Below are positions 1 through 9,700 of a stretch of 64,000 nucleotides of DNA, piece after piece; position 1 is the stretch's first letter, and every line of letters begins with the position of its first letter. The DNA lies in NCBI RefSeq assembly GCF_000765145.1, contig NZ_JMGA01000018.1, positions 124,001-188,000 of the forward strand, in the 5' to 3' direction. The translations under genes and the position numbers were made by a program. The DNA comes from Desulfosporosinus sp. HMP52. Lineage in GTDB: Bacteria > Bacillota > Desulfitobacteriia > Desulfitobacteriales > Desulfitobacteriaceae. The notes beneath the pieces were generated by a model. It was not told the DNA's origin and searched no databases. It worked only from the letters and a program-made list of their open reading frames with translations.

Positions 1-326
1 TTATTACATTTGGTATAACAGACCACGCCCAAAAAAGCCTTGGCGACGTAGTGTTTGTCGAGCTCCCGGATGTAGGAGCAACGGTAACGGTCGGAAAATC
101 TTACGGTACCGTTGAATCAGTTAAAGCTGTATCCGACATCTCTGCTTCAGTGAGTGGAAAAGTTGTAGAAGTGAACACTTCAGTTATGGATACACCTGAT
201 TTATTAAATTCTGACCCCTATGGAGAGGGCTGGTTGATTAAGGTAGAGGCTGAAGATTTAGCTCCGCTGGAAAGTATGATGTCCGTTGAGGAATATGAGA
301 CATTACTAGCACAGGAGGAACATTAG
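1..326 (+). CDS. gcvH: Glycine cleavage system H protein (5' end outside window)
   Basis: H protein carries the lipoyl arm that shuttles the aminomethyl group between the P, T and L proteins of the glycine cleavage system in the cytoplasm. The frame is open from base 3, so the start lies upstream of the window and only about the C-terminal 107 residues are present. The family signature [19 protein letters not shown] is visible, followed by the ESVKAVSD lipoylation motif; the modified lysine codon is 123-125. The stop is followed after one base by gcvPA, so the three genes form one operon, with gcvT probably upstream. The ATG-like GTG at 51 is internal to the domain and is not the true start. 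Confidence 0.95.
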   Translation, partial: ITFGITDHAQKSLGDVVFVELPDVGATVTVGKSYGTVESVKAVSDISASVSGKVVEVNTSVMDTPDLLNSDPYGEGWLIKVEAEDLAPLESMMSVEEYETLLAQEEH

Positions 327-327
327 A

Positions 328-1668
328 ATGAACTTCGTACCGAATACGGACAGCCAAAAAGAACGGCTCTTAGCCCGTATCGGGGCTAAGTCAGTTGAAG
401 ATCTTTTTTCAGATATTCCGCAGGAAGTCCGGTTGCAGCGGGCGCTGGCTATTCCTGGAGGGATGTCGGAGCAGGAATTAGTCAAACACGTCAAAGGTTT
501 GGCGGGTTTAAATAAAACTGTCGAAGAGTATAGTTCATTTTTAGGAGCTGGGGCTTATGAACATTACATTCCCAGCTTCATTGACCAATTATTGTTGCGC
601 TCAGAGTTCTATACAGCCTATACACCTTATCAACCAGAAATTAGTCAGGGAACCCTTCAAGCAATTTATGAGTTTCAAACCTTAGTTTGCGAATTGACGG
701 GAATGGATGTAACCAATGCTTCTATGTACGATGGGGCTTCGGCACTAGCAGAGGCAGCTCTTATGACCTGTGATGCTACGCGACGAGATAAGGTGTTAGT
801 TTTGACTACGGCACATCCGGAATATCGTGAGGTATTGAAAACATATTTGCCACCCCGGGGTGTAGAAATCATTGAAGTTCCTTTCAAAGAAGGTGTAATG
901 GATCAGGCTGCTTTAGAAGTTCTACTAAAAGAAGATATCGCCGGTGTTCTTGTTCAAACTCCCAACTTTTTTGGCGGACTGGAAAATGTGGAACAAATTG
1001 TCCAGATGGCTCATGCTAAGGGAGCCTTAGTGGTAGTCTCAGTTAACCCTGTTTCATTGGGACTACTGAAATCACCTGGTGAGTGTGGCGTTGATATTGC
1101 TGTAGGTGAAGGTCAACCTTTCGGAAACCCGCTTAACTATGGTGGGCCATATTTGGGATTTTTATCATGCCGAGACAAGTTTGTCCGTCGTATGCCGGGG
1201 CGAATAGTTGGGGCTACAACCGATAAATCTGGAAAGAGAGGATATGTTTTAACTCTTCAGGCACGTGAACAACATATCCGACGGGAAAAAGCAACTTCAA
1301 ACATATGTTCCAATGAAGCACTTTGCGCCCTTGCCTTTACTATGCATTTGAGTGCCCTGGGTAAAATAGGACTTAAACAAATGGCCAACCTGAATCTGCA
1401 AAATGCCCACTATGCTGCTCAAGAGATTGCCAAGATACCAGGGATGAGCTTGGCATTTTCAAGACCTTTTTTCCATGAATTTGTGATTAAGTCTGAGATT
1501 GAACCTGCTAAAATTAATTCAGGGCTATTGGAAAGTAAAATTATTGGTGGGCTTGATCTGGTTCGTTTCTATCCGGAACTCGATCACCATCTCCTCTTCT
1601 GTGTGACAGAAACGAAATCAAAAGCAGATATTGATCGGCTAGTGGCCAGATTGGGGGAAATCCAGTGA
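328..1668 (+). CDS. gcvPA: Glycine dehydrogenase (decarboxylating) subunit 1
   Basis: This is the N-terminal half-type subunit of the split P protein that, with GcvPB, decarboxylates glycine and loads the aminomethyl group on GcvH. The 446 residues are normal for the split form found in Firmicutes and archaea. It has the PLP-fold type I architecture but lacks the PLP lysine, which sits in subunit 2. Recognisable stretches are [20 protein letters not shown] near residue 70 and [15 protein letters not shown] near residue 330. It starts with ATG behind GGAGGA and its stop overlaps the gcvPB start by 4 bases, which suggests translational coupling. Confidence 0.96.
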   Translation: MNFVPNTDSQKERLLARIGAKSVEDLFSDIPQEVRLQRALAIPGGMSEQELVKHVKGLAGLNKTVEEYSSFLGAGAYEHYIPSFIDQLLLRSEFYTAYTPYQPEISQGTLQAIYEFQTLVCELTGMDVTNASMYDGASALAEAALMTCDATRRDKVLVLTTAHPEYREVLKTYLPPRGVEIIEVPFKEGVMDQAALEVLLKEDIAGVLVQTPNFFGGLENVEQIVQMAHAKGALVVVSVNPVSLGLLKSPGECGVDIAVGEGQPFGNPLNYGGPYLGFLSCRDKFVRRMPGRIVGATTDKSGKRGYVLTLQAREQHIRREKATSNICSNEALCALAFTMHLSALGKIGLKQMANLNLQNAHYAAQEIAKIPGMSLAFSRPFFHEFVIKSEIEPAKINSGLLESKIIGGLDLVRFYPELDHHLLFCVTETKSKADIDRLVARLGEIQ

Positions 1669-3128
1669 AAGTTTTAGAACCGCTAATTTTTGACCTCAGT
1701 GCCGATGGACGAACTGCAGTAAGTCTACCTGCCTGCGATGTACCGGAAGTTCCGATTGAAAATCTGATTCCTGAAAGTTTATTGCGCAAGCAAGAGCCGT
1801 TGCTTCCGGAAGTCTCTGAAGTAGACGCTGTCCGTCACTTTACTCATCTTTCTACCTTCAACCATGGTGTTGATACTGGGTTTTATCCACTAGGGTCTTG
1901 TACAATGAAGTATAATCCAAAGGTTAATGAAATGTTGTCTCGCCTTCCAGGTTTTACTGCTCTACACCCCTATCAACCGGAGTCGTTGACTCAAGGGGCT
2001 TTACAGCTTATGGCAGAGTTACAGGAGGACCTTTGTGAATTAACCGGGATGGATGGGTTTACTCTTCAACCGGCGGCCGGAGCCCACGGAGAAATGACGG
2101 GGATACTAATTATCAAAGCCTATCACGATCATCGCCAAGACACTAAACGTTCAAAGGTCGTAGTTCCGGATTCGGCTCATGGAACAAATCCCGCCACTGC
2201 CGCAATGGCCGGGTACGAAATTATTCAAATTCCCTCTAATGAGCGGGGTGGAGTGGATCTTGACGCTTTGAAAAGGGTTCTTAATGACGAGGTTGCGGCT
2301 CTGATGCTAACAAATCCTAACACTGTGGGTCTTTTTGATGAAAATATTTTAGAAATAACCAAGTTGGTTCACGATGTGGGCGGTTTATTGTACTACGATG
2401 GAGCGAATACAAATGCTGTAATGGGTATTGCCCGTCCTGGGGATATGGGCTTTGACGTTGTCCATCTAAATTTGCACAAAACCTTTTCTACACCTCATGG
2501 AGGTGGAGGGCCGGGGTCTGGGCCAGTTGGGGTTAAGGAATTTCTGATCCCCTATCTTCCTAAACCACTGGTTGTACGGTCGGAAGATGGAATCTTTTCA
2601 CTTAAAAATGATATGCCACTGTCTATAGGCCGTGTACGCTCTTTTTATGCAAATTTTTCAGTGCTTGTAAGGGCCTATGCCTACATTCGCAGCCTTGGCG
2701 GGGCGGGATTAAGGTCAGCTTCAGAAAATGCAGTTTTGAATGCTAATTATCTTATGAGTATTCTTAAAGAACATTATTATCTTCCTTTTGAACGGGTCTG
2801 CATGCATGAATTTATTATTACACCTAAGAACCTTAAGTCAACAGGAGTACACACTTTAGATATTGCAAAACGCTTATTAGACTATGGCTATCACCCTCCA
2901 ACAATTTATTTCCCCATAATTGTTGAAGAGGCCATGATGATAGAGCCTACAGAAACTGAAAGCATTGAAACTCTAGATAAATTTGCCGAAATTCTAATTA
3001 AGATTGCTGAAGAAGCTAAAAATGATTCGGATCTGGTAAAGAATGCCCCTTATACCACCTTTGTAACCCGTTTGGATGAAGTAAGTGCCGTTAGAAAACC
3101 CAACTTACGTTGGCGTAGAGAGTCTTAA
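1665..3128 (+). CDS. gcvPB: Glycine dehydrogenase (decarboxylating) subunit 2
   Basis: Catalytic PLP subunit of the split glycine decarboxylase; it forms a heterotetramer with GcvPA. The PLP Schiff-base lysine is K272 in the motif [19 protein letters not shown]. The N-terminal [14 protein letters not shown] stretch is typical of the subunit. At 487 residues it has normal length. It overlaps gcvPA by 4 bases and closes the operon; a hairpin lies just downstream. Neighbouring H and PA subunits make the assignment secure. Depending on the redox state the system can run toward glycine oxidation or, in some anaerobes, toward glycine synthesis; the sequence alone does not tell which. Confidence 0.97.
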   Translation: MKVLEPLIFDLSADGRTAVSLPACDVPEVPIENLIPESLLRKQEPLLPEVSEVDAVRHFTHLSTFNHGVDTGFYPLGSCTMKYNPKVNEMLSRLPGFTALHPYQPESLTQGALQLMAELQEDLCELTGMDGFTLQPAAGAHGEMTGILIIKAYHDHRQDTKRSKVVVPDSAHGTNPATAAMAGYEIIQIPSNERGGVDLDALKRVLNDEVAALMLTNPNTVGLFDENILEITKLVHDVGGLLYYDGANTNAVMGIARPGDMGFDVVHLNLHKTFSTPHGGGGPGSGPVGVKEFLIPYLPKPLVVRSEDGIFSLKNDMPLSIGRVRSFYANFSVLVRAYAYIRSLGGAGLRSASENAVLNANYLMSILKEHYYLPFERVCMHEFIITPKNLKSTGVHTLDIAKRLLDYGYHPPTIYFPIIVEEAMMIEPTETESIETLDKFAEILIKIAEEAKNDSDLVKNAPYTTFVTRLDEVSAVRKPNLRWRRES

Positions 3129-3145
3129 TGAATTTTTTTCTTGCT

Positions 3146-3182
3146 AGACGCAGGATACTTATGTATTCTGTGTCTATTCTTT
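3146..3182 (+). terminator. Probable terminator of the gcv operon
   Basis: A 13-pair stem (3146-3158 with 3163-3175, including two G-U pairs) with a TTAT loop stands 17 bases after the gcvPB stop. The following tract (ATTCTTTGTT) is U-rich but not a clean U run, so termination strength is uncertain. Confidence 0.5.
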
Positions 3183-3210
3183 GTTAAGAGAAAAAGCCAA
3201 ATTAAATAGA

Positions 3211-3312
3211 ATGTTTTTAAGAAAATCTGAAATTAGAGATTATAAAGATATTAGGCAGGAATTAAGTCAGAAAAAGTTGAATTATAATAAGATTGTTCGT
3301 AAAGTTACATAA
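3211..3312 (+). CDS. Possible small basic peptide (33 aa), unsupported
   Basis: An ATG-initiated frame of 33 codons fills part of the gcvPB-comB gap. The peptide is very rich in Lys, Arg, Glu and Asp (for example KSEIRDYKDIRQELSQKK) and the frame is open back to 3148. No Shine-Dalgarno sequence precedes the ATG, and no family is recognised. It could be a remnant of a larger gene or chance. Low confidence. Confidence 0.15.
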   Translation: MFLRKSEIRDYKDIRQELSQKKLNYNKIVRKVT

Positions 3313-3335
3313 TAATTAAGGAATGGGGTGATCGC

Positions 3336-4067
3336 ATGCAAATCGAAGTATTGCCGAGTACAGGTTCTCCACGAATTCCCTATTTAGAAGATAGATTAGT
3401 CATCGTGATTGATGTTTTGAGAGCAACCAGTACCATCGTGACTGCACTAGCTAATGGCTGCCAGGCCATTATCCCGGTGCTTACCTCAGAGGAAGCCATA
3501 GAAAAACGTTTAACTCTTCCCGGCTCATTGTTAGGGGGTGAGCGTGATTCGCTGATCATTGAGGGCTTTGATTTAGGAAACTCACCTTTTGACTATGCTC
3601 CTGAAAAAGTAGGAGGCAGAAGAGTAATTTTGACTACATCAAATGGTACTCGAGCTATACGTGATTCTATTGCTGCCCCAATGATTTGGATGGCTTCGTT
3701 TATAAATATGCATAGTATTGTTCTAGCTATACACAGAGAATTTGAGAAGGGAAATAGATTAAAAGGAATAGTAGTGTTTTGTGCAGGTACTGAAGAACGT
3801 TTTGACTTGCCGGATACTCTTTGTGCCGGAATGTTAATTGATTCTTTGGGATCAAAAATTTTGCTCAATGATTTAGGTGAAGCTGCACGAATGTTATATC
3901 GAAGCTCTGAAGATCATCTTACAGATAGAATTCGAAACTCAGTACATGGTAAAAAACTTATATCCTTGGGCTTTGAACGAGACATAGAGTATTGCTCCAC
4001 TCCAAATATTTTGCCAATTGTTCCGGTGGTTCAAGAGGGAGAAATAGTTTGGTTGACAGGGGAATAA
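3336..4067 (+). CDS. comB: Probable 2-phosphosulfolactate phosphatase (ComB family)
   Basis: ComB removes phosphate from 2-phosphosulfolactate, a step of coenzyme M biosynthesis in methanogens; in bacteria the family is common and its substrate often unproven. The 243-residue protein shows the family's N-terminal VIVIDVLRATSTIVTAL block, the GGERDSLIIEGFDLGNSP block near residue 69, the TTSNGTRAI block and VFCAGTEERFDLPDTLCAG near residue 150. The ATG has a GGGGTG site 8 bases upstream. No other coenzyme M or sulfolactate gene is next to it, so the physiological role here is open. Family assignment is strong; reaction is by homology. Confidence 0.85.
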   Translation: MQIEVLPSTGSPRIPYLEDRLVIVIDVLRATSTIVTALANGCQAIIPVLTSEEAIEKRLTLPGSLLGGERDSLIIEGFDLGNSPFDYAPEKVGGRRVILTTSNGTRAIRDSIAAPMIWMASFINMHSIVLAIHREFEKGNRLKGIVVFCAGTEERFDLPDTLCAGMLIDSLGSKILLNDLGEAARMLYRSSEDHLTDRIRNSVHGKKLISLGFERDIEYCSTPNILPIVPVVQEGEIVWLTGE

Positions 4068-4146
4068 GAATCTTGTACCTAATATCTCATTATTAAGTAA
4101 TTTCCTAATTCATCTACTTCCCGAAATCGCCTGAATAAATAGTAAT

Positions 4147-4175
4147 TTGTCGTTATGATTCGAAATAGGTATAAT
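4147..4175 (+). promoter_or_regulatory. Predicted sigma-A type promoter upstream of pduL
   Basis: TTGTCG (4147-4152), a 17-base spacer and a perfect TATAAT (4170-4175) lie about 98 bases before the pduL start, in the only non-coding gap upstream of that gene. Confidence 0.6.
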
Positions 4176-4272
4176 AAGCGTAAGGTATTTTATAACTTCT
4201 GCCGATGCTTAAAACTTGACATATTCTATTTCGCACGGTGGCATTACTATTTGATAGGAGGGAGATGAACTT

Positions 4273-4851
4273 ATGGAAACCTTAAAAGTTCCCGTCGGAA
4301 TATCTAATCGCCACATCCATCTGTCACAGGATCATATTGAGGCTCTTTTTGGTGAGGGATACTCTTTAACAAAAATGAAAGATCTTAGTCAACCTGGTCA
4401 ATTTGCCAGTGAAGAAACAGTAACGCTGATTGGACCAAAAGGTACTATTGCGGGAGTTCGGGTTTTGGGGCCTGCCCGGAAGGCTTCTCAAGTTGAACTT
4501 ACTGCTACTGATACTTTTAAACTTGGAGTAAAACCGCCAGTCCGGGATTCTGGAAAGATTGAAGAAACGCCTGGCATTGATGTTGAAGGTCCAAAGGGTA
4601 GAATTCAAATGACTAAAGGTGTTATAATTGCTGCTCGGCATCTTCATATGAGTCCGCAAGATGCAGAGAAGTATAAATTTGTTGATGGGCAATATATCCG
4701 AGCGATTGTGCCTGGTCCCCGTGGTGGAATTCTTGATCAGGTGTTAGTTCGGGTAAACCCTGAGTACGCTCTTGACTTGCATGTAGACACTGATGAAGGA
4801 AATGCCTTTAGTTTAGTAAACGGACAATTGCTTGAAGTATGTCTTCCCTAG
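4273..4851 (+). CDS. pduL: Phosphate propanoyltransferase / phosphotransacylase (PduL type)
   Basis: PduL converts acyl-CoA and phosphate to acyl phosphate and CoA. It is unrelated to the classical Pta enzyme. Two zinc-binding His pairs are visible: NRHIHLS (H14, H16) and AARHLHMS (H123, H125), plus the HVDTDEGNA block near the C-terminus. At 192 residues it lacks the N-terminal microcompartment-targeting helix and begins directly at the first domain, which fits a free cytoplasmic housekeeping phosphotransacetylase. The ATG has a strong GGAGGGAG site. It is a single gene between its own promoter and a strong terminator; no acetate kinase or shell-protein genes are nearby. Confidence 0.92.
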   Translation: METLKVPVGISNRHIHLSQDHIEALFGEGYSLTKMKDLSQPGQFASEETVTLIGPKGTIAGVRVLGPARKASQVELTATDTFKLGVKPPVRDSGKIEETPGIDVEGPKGRIQMTKGVIIAARHLHMSPQDAEKYKFVDGQYIRAIVPGPRGGILDQVLVRVNPEYALDLHVDTDEGNAFSLVNGQLLEVCLP

Positions 4852-4913
4852 TGGAAGAATATAAACCTTGATCTGTCTGGGAAGCTCTTAGCTATAAGTA
4901 GTGTGTGTTTTTT

Positions 4914-4958
4914 AAAAGGGTTGTAATTAACTTCTAAAGATTAATTACAACCCTTTTT
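4914..4958 (+). terminator. Rho-independent terminator after pduL
   Basis: A perfect 17-pair inverted repeat (4914-4930 with 4941-4957) encloses a 10-base loop and runs into a T tract. The left arm starts with A residues, so it may also act on the other strand. Confidence 0.85.
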
Positions 4959-5084
4959 TTATTTGGATTAGAAGCCGTAGCTTGCTTCATTACAGAATTT
5001 TTAAGATTATTATATTTAAATGAATCAGTGTAAATTACAAAGCTGTGGGAACAATAAAAAAGATGTTTAACGTGAGGTGATAAC

Positions 5085-5435
5085 GTGGCCGTTTCGAAAG
5101 AAGAGAATAAACCGACCATGAAACTCTCAATAAGTAAAGATGAAACGGATTCAATTAATGCTCAGGAGTTGGCGGGATTAAACCATCAAGTTGCTTTGCT
5201 GGCAGAAACTCTGGAAAAAATGAGACTAGCTGATTATATCTCTTATTTAAATCGACCGGGAAGAATGCTATGGATTAATTTCGGAGTTGGTCTTTTGCGA
5301 GGATTGGGAACTGCCCTTGGAGCAGGTTTGCTGGCTGGATTTGCCTATTTTATCTTAAAACGGATAGTGGTTCTGAACCTGCCAGTAATAGGAGGTTTGA
5401 TTGCGGAATTAAGCAGATATGTTAACCAACCCTAA
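5085..5435 (+). CDS. DUF5665-type small membrane protein
   Basis: A 116-residue protein of unknown function that resembles the DUF5665 family. The N-terminal third is charged, with a helical stretch (NHQVALLAETLEKMRLADYI) that could form a coiled coil. It is followed by the SYLNRPGRMLWINFGVGLLR block and one clear transmembrane segment rich in Gly and Ala (about residues 70-92); a weaker hydrophobic stretch follows. The GTG start at 5085 has GAGGTGA 6-7 bases upstream. It lies 24 bases ahead of the yteA-like gene, and the two are probably cotranscribed. The family is common in spore-forming Firmicutes, but no function can be stated. Confidence 0.75.
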   Translation: MAVSKEENKPTMKLSISKDETDSINAQELAGLNHQVALLAETLEKMRLADYISYLNRPGRMLWINFGVGLLRGLGTALGAGLLAGFAYFILKRIVVLNLPVIGGLIAELSRYVNQP

Positions 5436-5459
5436 ATTTGGAGTAGGAGGCGAAGATAA

Positions 5460-6134
5460 TTGAAAGATCAAAAGGGATATGATAAATTGATCAATACATT
5501 ACATGAAGAACGAAATGAAGTTATGGAAACTGCTGCTGAATTGTTTGAAGGAAGTATGAAAGATTCATTAGGAGAATTATCCCTTGTGGATAATCATCCG
5601 GCAGATGTTGGAAGCGAATTGTATCAGCGGTCGCGTGATATTGCCGAACATGATCGCTTAAGTCATAGAATTGGGGCTATTGACAATGCCCTGGAAAGAT
5701 TTGAAAAGGGAAACTATGCCAAATGTGAGCATTGCGGTGAACAGATTCCTTATGAACGTCTTGAGGTTTTGCCTTACACGACAGTATGTGCAAAATGCAG
5801 CCGTGAAGAGGAAAAAGAAGAGCAACACTCCCTGCATCGAGACCCAGTGGAAAACGAAATTCTAAATCGTCCATTTTCCAGAACTTTTAATGATGGTACT
5901 GATCAAGTTATGTTTGATGGCGAAGATTCCTGGCAAGCTGTAGCTCGCTATGGTACTGCAGATACTCTTCAGGACTTGGGAACTAACCGTAATATTTCGG
6001 ATCCAAATAACCTCTACGAAGATTCGGACGAATCCATTGGCGCTGTCCAATTTATTGAAACTATAGAAACTCAGCGGGAACCGGAAGGTCGCATAAACAC
6101 CATTCATTATAGTAAAGAGCACGGACAAACATAA
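5460..6134 (+). CDS. yteA: YteA-family sporulation protein, DksA/TraR-type zinc finger
   Basis: Members are DksA/TraR-like proteins found in endospore formers and annotated as sporulation proteins; the molecular role is not established. Residues 1-85 form the charged helical coiled-coil part. The C4 zinc finger follows as C89-x2-C92 ... C110-x2-C113 in KCEHCGEQIPYERLEVLP and VCAKCSREEEK. The C-terminal 100 residues include the family blocks for DGEDSWQAVARYGTADT and DESIGAVQFIE. It starts at TTG 5460 behind AGGAGGCGA with ideal spacing. Length is 224 residues. It sits between the DUF5665 gene and lspA. Confidence 0.88.
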   Translation: MKDQKGYDKLINTLHEERNEVMETAAELFEGSMKDSLGELSLVDNHPADVGSELYQRSRDIAEHDRLSHRIGAIDNALERFEKGNYAKCEHCGEQIPYERLEVLPYTTVCAKCSREEEKEEQHSLHRDPVENEILNRPFSRTFNDGTDQVMFDGEDSWQAVARYGTADTLQDLGTNRNISDPNNLYEDSDESIGAVQFIETIETQREPEGRINTIHYSKEHGQT

Positions 6135-6195
6135 TTATTTGCCCCACTTAGAACCCTATGTTAAGATGAGGGAAAGAATAGTGGGAGGGAATCTG

Positions 6196-6669
6196 TTGTT
6201 AGTTTGGCTTGCAATAATTGGGGTTTGGGGTGTAGATCGTTTTCTGAAGTTTTTAATTCAAACATACTTTATTCCGGGCGAAACACTAAAAGTTTTCCCC
6301 GGGATATTCCATTTGACCTATGTCTTGAATCCAGGCGCAGCTTTTGGTCTGATGGCGGGCCGAACCTGGATTTTTATCCTTACAGCGGTTCTGGTTGTTG
6401 GAGGGGTGGTTTATGGGCAGTATCGTATACCACGCCAAGAGAGGATTACACGACTGGCATTAGGGATAATTGGAGGCGGAGCACTGGGAAATTTGTACGA
6501 TAGGCTGGTTATAGGACGGGTTGTAGACTATCTTGATTTTCAGATTTGGCCGTATGTGTTTAACTTCGCTGATAGTATGATTGTTGTAGGGGTAGGACTA
6601 CTGTTGCTGGCTATTTATCGGGATGAAAGAGCCTCAAGGGGATCTGAACTTGATGTAACTGATGAGTAG
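6196..6669 (+). CDS. lspA: Lipoprotein signal peptidase (signal peptidase II)
   Basis: Integral membrane aspartyl protease that cleaves diacylglyceryl-prolipoprotein signal peptides at the lipobox. With the TTG at 6196 the protein has 157 residues and four transmembrane segments, the usual family size; GGGAGG lies 7 bases upstream of this codon. In-frame alternatives are TTG 6139 (adds 19 residues with no good ribosome site) and GTG 6181. Catalytic aspartates are D102 (GNLYDRLVIGRVVDYLDF) and D126 (FNFADSMIVVG). ApbE at 21420-22433 is one likely substrate in this window. The neighbourhood lspA-rluD-pyrR matches Bacillus. Confidence 0.95.
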   Translation: MLVWLAIIGVWGVDRFLKFLIQTYFIPGETLKVFPGIFHLTYVLNPGAAFGLMAGRTWIFILTAVLVVGGVVYGQYRIPRQERITRLALGIIGGGALGNLYDRLVIGRVVDYLDFQIWPYVFNFADSMIVVGVGLLLLAIYRDERASRGSELDVTDE

Positions 6670-6720
6670 TGAACTGCATTTAGTTCTCACCAAGAAAAAC
6701 TAGGTATTGGGGTATGAAGA

Positions 6721-7692
6721 GTGTTAATTGATTCAACAAATAATTCAGGATTAGATTACTCCGATTGCGGATTGGATGAAGATGAACAAATATCTTCTCA
6801 CGAGCAAGTGTTTGAACTTCCTGAAGGAGTTCGCTTAGATCTTGGAGTAACTGAAGTTTTAGAAAAAAGCCGTTCTTTCGTTCAGGGTCTTATTACAAAA
6901 GAATGTGTACTTGTCAATGGGTTAGCTAGAAAAGCGAATTACAAAATACGCCAAGGGGATTTAGTAAAAGTCATTATTCCAGCTCTAAGAGAATCTTCGG
7001 CTACACCGGAAAATATCCCCCTGGAGATTATTTACGAGGATGAGGATGTTTTAGTTGTCAATAAACCACAAGGAATGGTAGTTCACCCGGCTCCCGGGGC
7101 TTGGACGGGAACGATGGTTAATGCTTTGCTATACCACTGTGATAATCTTTCTGGAATCAATGGAGTGTTGCGACCGGGGATTGTACACCGCATAGACAAG
7201 GATACATCGGGAATTTTGGTAGTGGCTAAGAATGATTTTTCACACCAAGGTCTTGCTGCACAGCTTAAGGCACATTCTATGGAGAGAAAATACTTGGCCC
7301 TGGTTCACGGGGTCATGACGGAGCCATCTGGAACCGTCGATGCCCCAATTGGACGAGATCCTTCTGATCGAAAACGCATGGCGGTGGTTATGCAGAATTC
7401 GAAACAGGCTGTGACCCATTATACCGTTGTTGAACGTTTTGGAGATACTTCATATTTAGAAGTTTGCTTAGAGACGGGGCGAACCCATCAGATACGCGTA
7501 CATATGGCCTATATTAAGCACCCGATTATCGGAGATCCGGTTTACGGTCCTAAGAAGAATCAATTTGGCATACAAGGTCAAATGCTCCATGCAGCTCATT
7601 TAGGTTTTGAGCATCCGCGCAATGGGTCGTGGATGAGTTTCGAGTCTCCTCTGCCGCATAGGTTTGCCGCTCTGCTTGAAAAAATGCGCTAG
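6721..7692 (+). CDS. rluD: RluA/RluD-family 23S rRNA pseudouridine synthase
   Basis: The enzyme isomerises uridine to pseudouridine in rRNA. It has an N-terminal S4 RNA-binding domain (about residues 30-95, EVLEKSRSFVQGLITKECVL) and a catalytic domain with the nucleophilic aspartate D159 in IVHRIDKDTSGILVVAK. The ETGRTHQIRVHM motif near residue 255 is also family-specific. GTG at 6721 is the start used; the first 30 residues are acidic and poorly conserved. The same gene (ylyB) lies between lspA and pyrR in Bacillus. Exact uridine targets cannot be read from sequence; RluD-like is the closest group. Confidence 0.9.
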   Translation: MLIDSTNNSGLDYSDCGLDEDEQISSHEQVFELPEGVRLDLGVTEVLEKSRSFVQGLITKECVLVNGLARKANYKIRQGDLVKVIIPALRESSATPENIPLEIIYEDEDVLVVNKPQGMVVHPAPGAWTGTMVNALLYHCDNLSGINGVLRPGIVHRIDKDTSGILVVAKNDFSHQGLAAQLKAHSMERKYLALVHGVMTEPSGTVDAPIGRDPSDRKRMAVVMQNSKQAVTHYTVVERFGDTSYLEVCLETGRTHQIRVHMAYIKHPIIGDPVYGPKKNQFGIQGQMLHAAHLGFEHPRNGSWMSFESPLPHRFAALLEKMR

Positions 7693-7734
7693 TTGAGAGA
7701 TTATTCGATAAATTTCGGTATTTTAATTAGTGCA

Positions 7735-7763
7735 TTGACTTTTAATCAAAGCTAAAGTAAACT
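7735..7763 (+). promoter_or_regulatory. Predicted promoter of the pyr operon
   Basis: TTGACT (7735-7740), 17-base spacer, TAAACT (7758-7763). It lies just upstream of the PyrR attenuator, so transcription would start near 7770 and pass through the regulatory leader. Confidence 0.65.
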
Positions 7764-7765
7764 AG

Positions 7766-8518
<753 letters not shown>

Positions 8519-8528
8519 TCAACCGGTT

Positions 8529-8626
8529 CCCTTTAAATGTTATCCAGAGAGATAACCAAGGGGTGAGTTGGATATAGTAGGCTATGCCTATTTTTAAATC
8601 CTCTCCCTTTTGGGATGAGGATTTTT
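8529..8626 (+). promoter_or_regulatory. Second PyrR attenuator, between pyrR and pyrB
   Basis: CCCTT (8529-8533) pairs with AAGGG (8559-8563), and inside it a perfect 6-pair stem GTTATC/GATAAC displays the hexaloop CAGAGA, as expected for a PyrR binding loop. The terminator hairpin is 8597-8607 with 8612-8623 (one unpaired base) followed by T5. This mirrors Bacillus, where attenuators precede pyrR and also lie between the first genes of the operon. It would let pyrR be expressed independently of pyrB and later genes. Confidence 0.85.
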
Positions 8627-8652
8627 ACATTTTTACCCCGTCGACCAGAAAC

Positions 8653-8696
8653 TAAGGGGATATTGCTAAGTGAACACTTTAGTGGAATTCCCCTTA
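8653..8696 (+). repeat. Imperfect inverted repeat upstream of pyrB
   Basis: TAAGGGGA (8653-8660) pairs with TCCCCTTA (8689-8696) and, inside it, CTAAGTG (8666-8672) pairs with CACTTTAG (8675-8682) with one bulge. It lies after the second attenuator terminator and 68 bases before pyrB. No U run follows, so it is not an ordinary terminator. Confidence 0.6.
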
Positions 8697-8764
8697 CTTT
8701 CAAAGAGAATAATCACAAACTGTTTAGAAACAATAAGAATGGAAAAAGTTAGGGAGGTTTATTC

Positions 8765-9700
8765 ATGAAGTGGCAGCGTAAAGATATTCTAGCGATCGAG
8801 GATATGAGTGTGGAGGAAATCCGTCATATTTTGCATACTGCAAAAGTGATGAAAGAGATTTTAATGCGTCCAATAAAAAAATTGCCTACATTAAAAGGAA
8901 AATCAGTAGTTAATCTTTTCTATGAAGCAAGTACACGGACTCGAACCTCTTTTGAAATGGCGGCGAAAGTTTTAGGAGCTGATACAACAAGTATTGCGGT
9001 TGCCCAGAGCAGTGTAAGTAAGGGTGAGAGTTTATATGATACTGCTAAGACTATTCAGGCAATGAGAGCTGATGTCGTGATTCTTAGGCATCCTAGTTCA
9101 GGATCTGCGAAGTTTTTAGCAGATATTTTAGACCCGGCAGTCATTAATGCAGGTGATGGGCAGCATGCCCACCCAACCCAAGCCTTACTGGATATATTTA
9201 CGATGCAGGAACATTTGGGAGAGTTAGAAGGTAAGAACGTGGTCATTGTGGGGGATGTTTTACATTCTAGGGTTGCTCGAAGTAATGCTTGGTGTCTGCA
9301 AAAGATGGGGGTCAATGTGACTTTGGCCGGTCCTCCAACCCTTGTTCCCGCTGAAATGGAGGGATTAGGGGTTAACATGACTCACGATCTTGACAGTGCT
9401 TTACCCGGTGCGGATATCGTTATGGCCCTTCGCCTTCAACTTGAAAGACAGAAAAGCGGACTCTTTCCCAGTCTTCGTGAATATAGCCATCTTTATGGTT
9501 TAACCACAGAGCGGCTCAAGAAAACAGGCAAACAAAGCATCGTGTTGCACCCCGGCCCGATGAATAGAGGGGTGGAAATTTCTGATGATGTTGCTAATGG
9601 GGTCGACGCCTTGATTGAGCGTCAAGTCACGAATGGTGTAGCAATCCGTATGGCATTGATTTATTTACTGATAGGAGGGTCTGGCAATGTGGTGGCTTAA
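8765..9700 (+). CDS. pyrB: Aspartate carbamoyltransferase catalytic subunit
   Basis: Condenses carbamoyl phosphate and aspartate to carbamoyl aspartate, the committed step of pyrimidine synthesis. The carbamoyl-phosphate motif STRTRTSFE lies near residue 57, HPTQALLDIF near residue 137 and the aspartate-domain HPGPMNRG near residue 263. At 311 residues it has normal length. No pyrI regulatory chain is present, consistent with control by PyrR rather than allostery, as in Bacillus. The ATG has GGGAGG upstream; the 3' end overlaps pyrC by 14 bases. Confidence 0.97.
   Translation: MKWQRKDILAIEDMSVEEIRHILHTAKVMKEILMRPIKKLPTLKGKSVVNLFYEASTRTRTSFEMAAKVLGADTTSIAVAQSSVSKGESLYDTAKTIQAMRADVVILRHPSSGSAKFLADILDPAVINAGDGQHAHPTQALLDIFTMQEHLGELEGKNVVIVGDVLHSRVARSNAWCLQKMGVNVTLAGPPTLVPAEMEGLGVNMTHDLDSALPGADIVMALRLQLERQKSGLFPSLREYSHLYGLTTERLKKTGKQSIVLHPGPMNRGVEISDDVANGVDALIERQVTNGVAIRMALIYLLIGGSGNVVA

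Noticed and set aside
4216-4244. TTGACA at 4216 as the pduL promoter
   Set aside because: No acceptable -10 at 16-18 bases; the TTGTCG-TATAAT pair at 4147 fits better.
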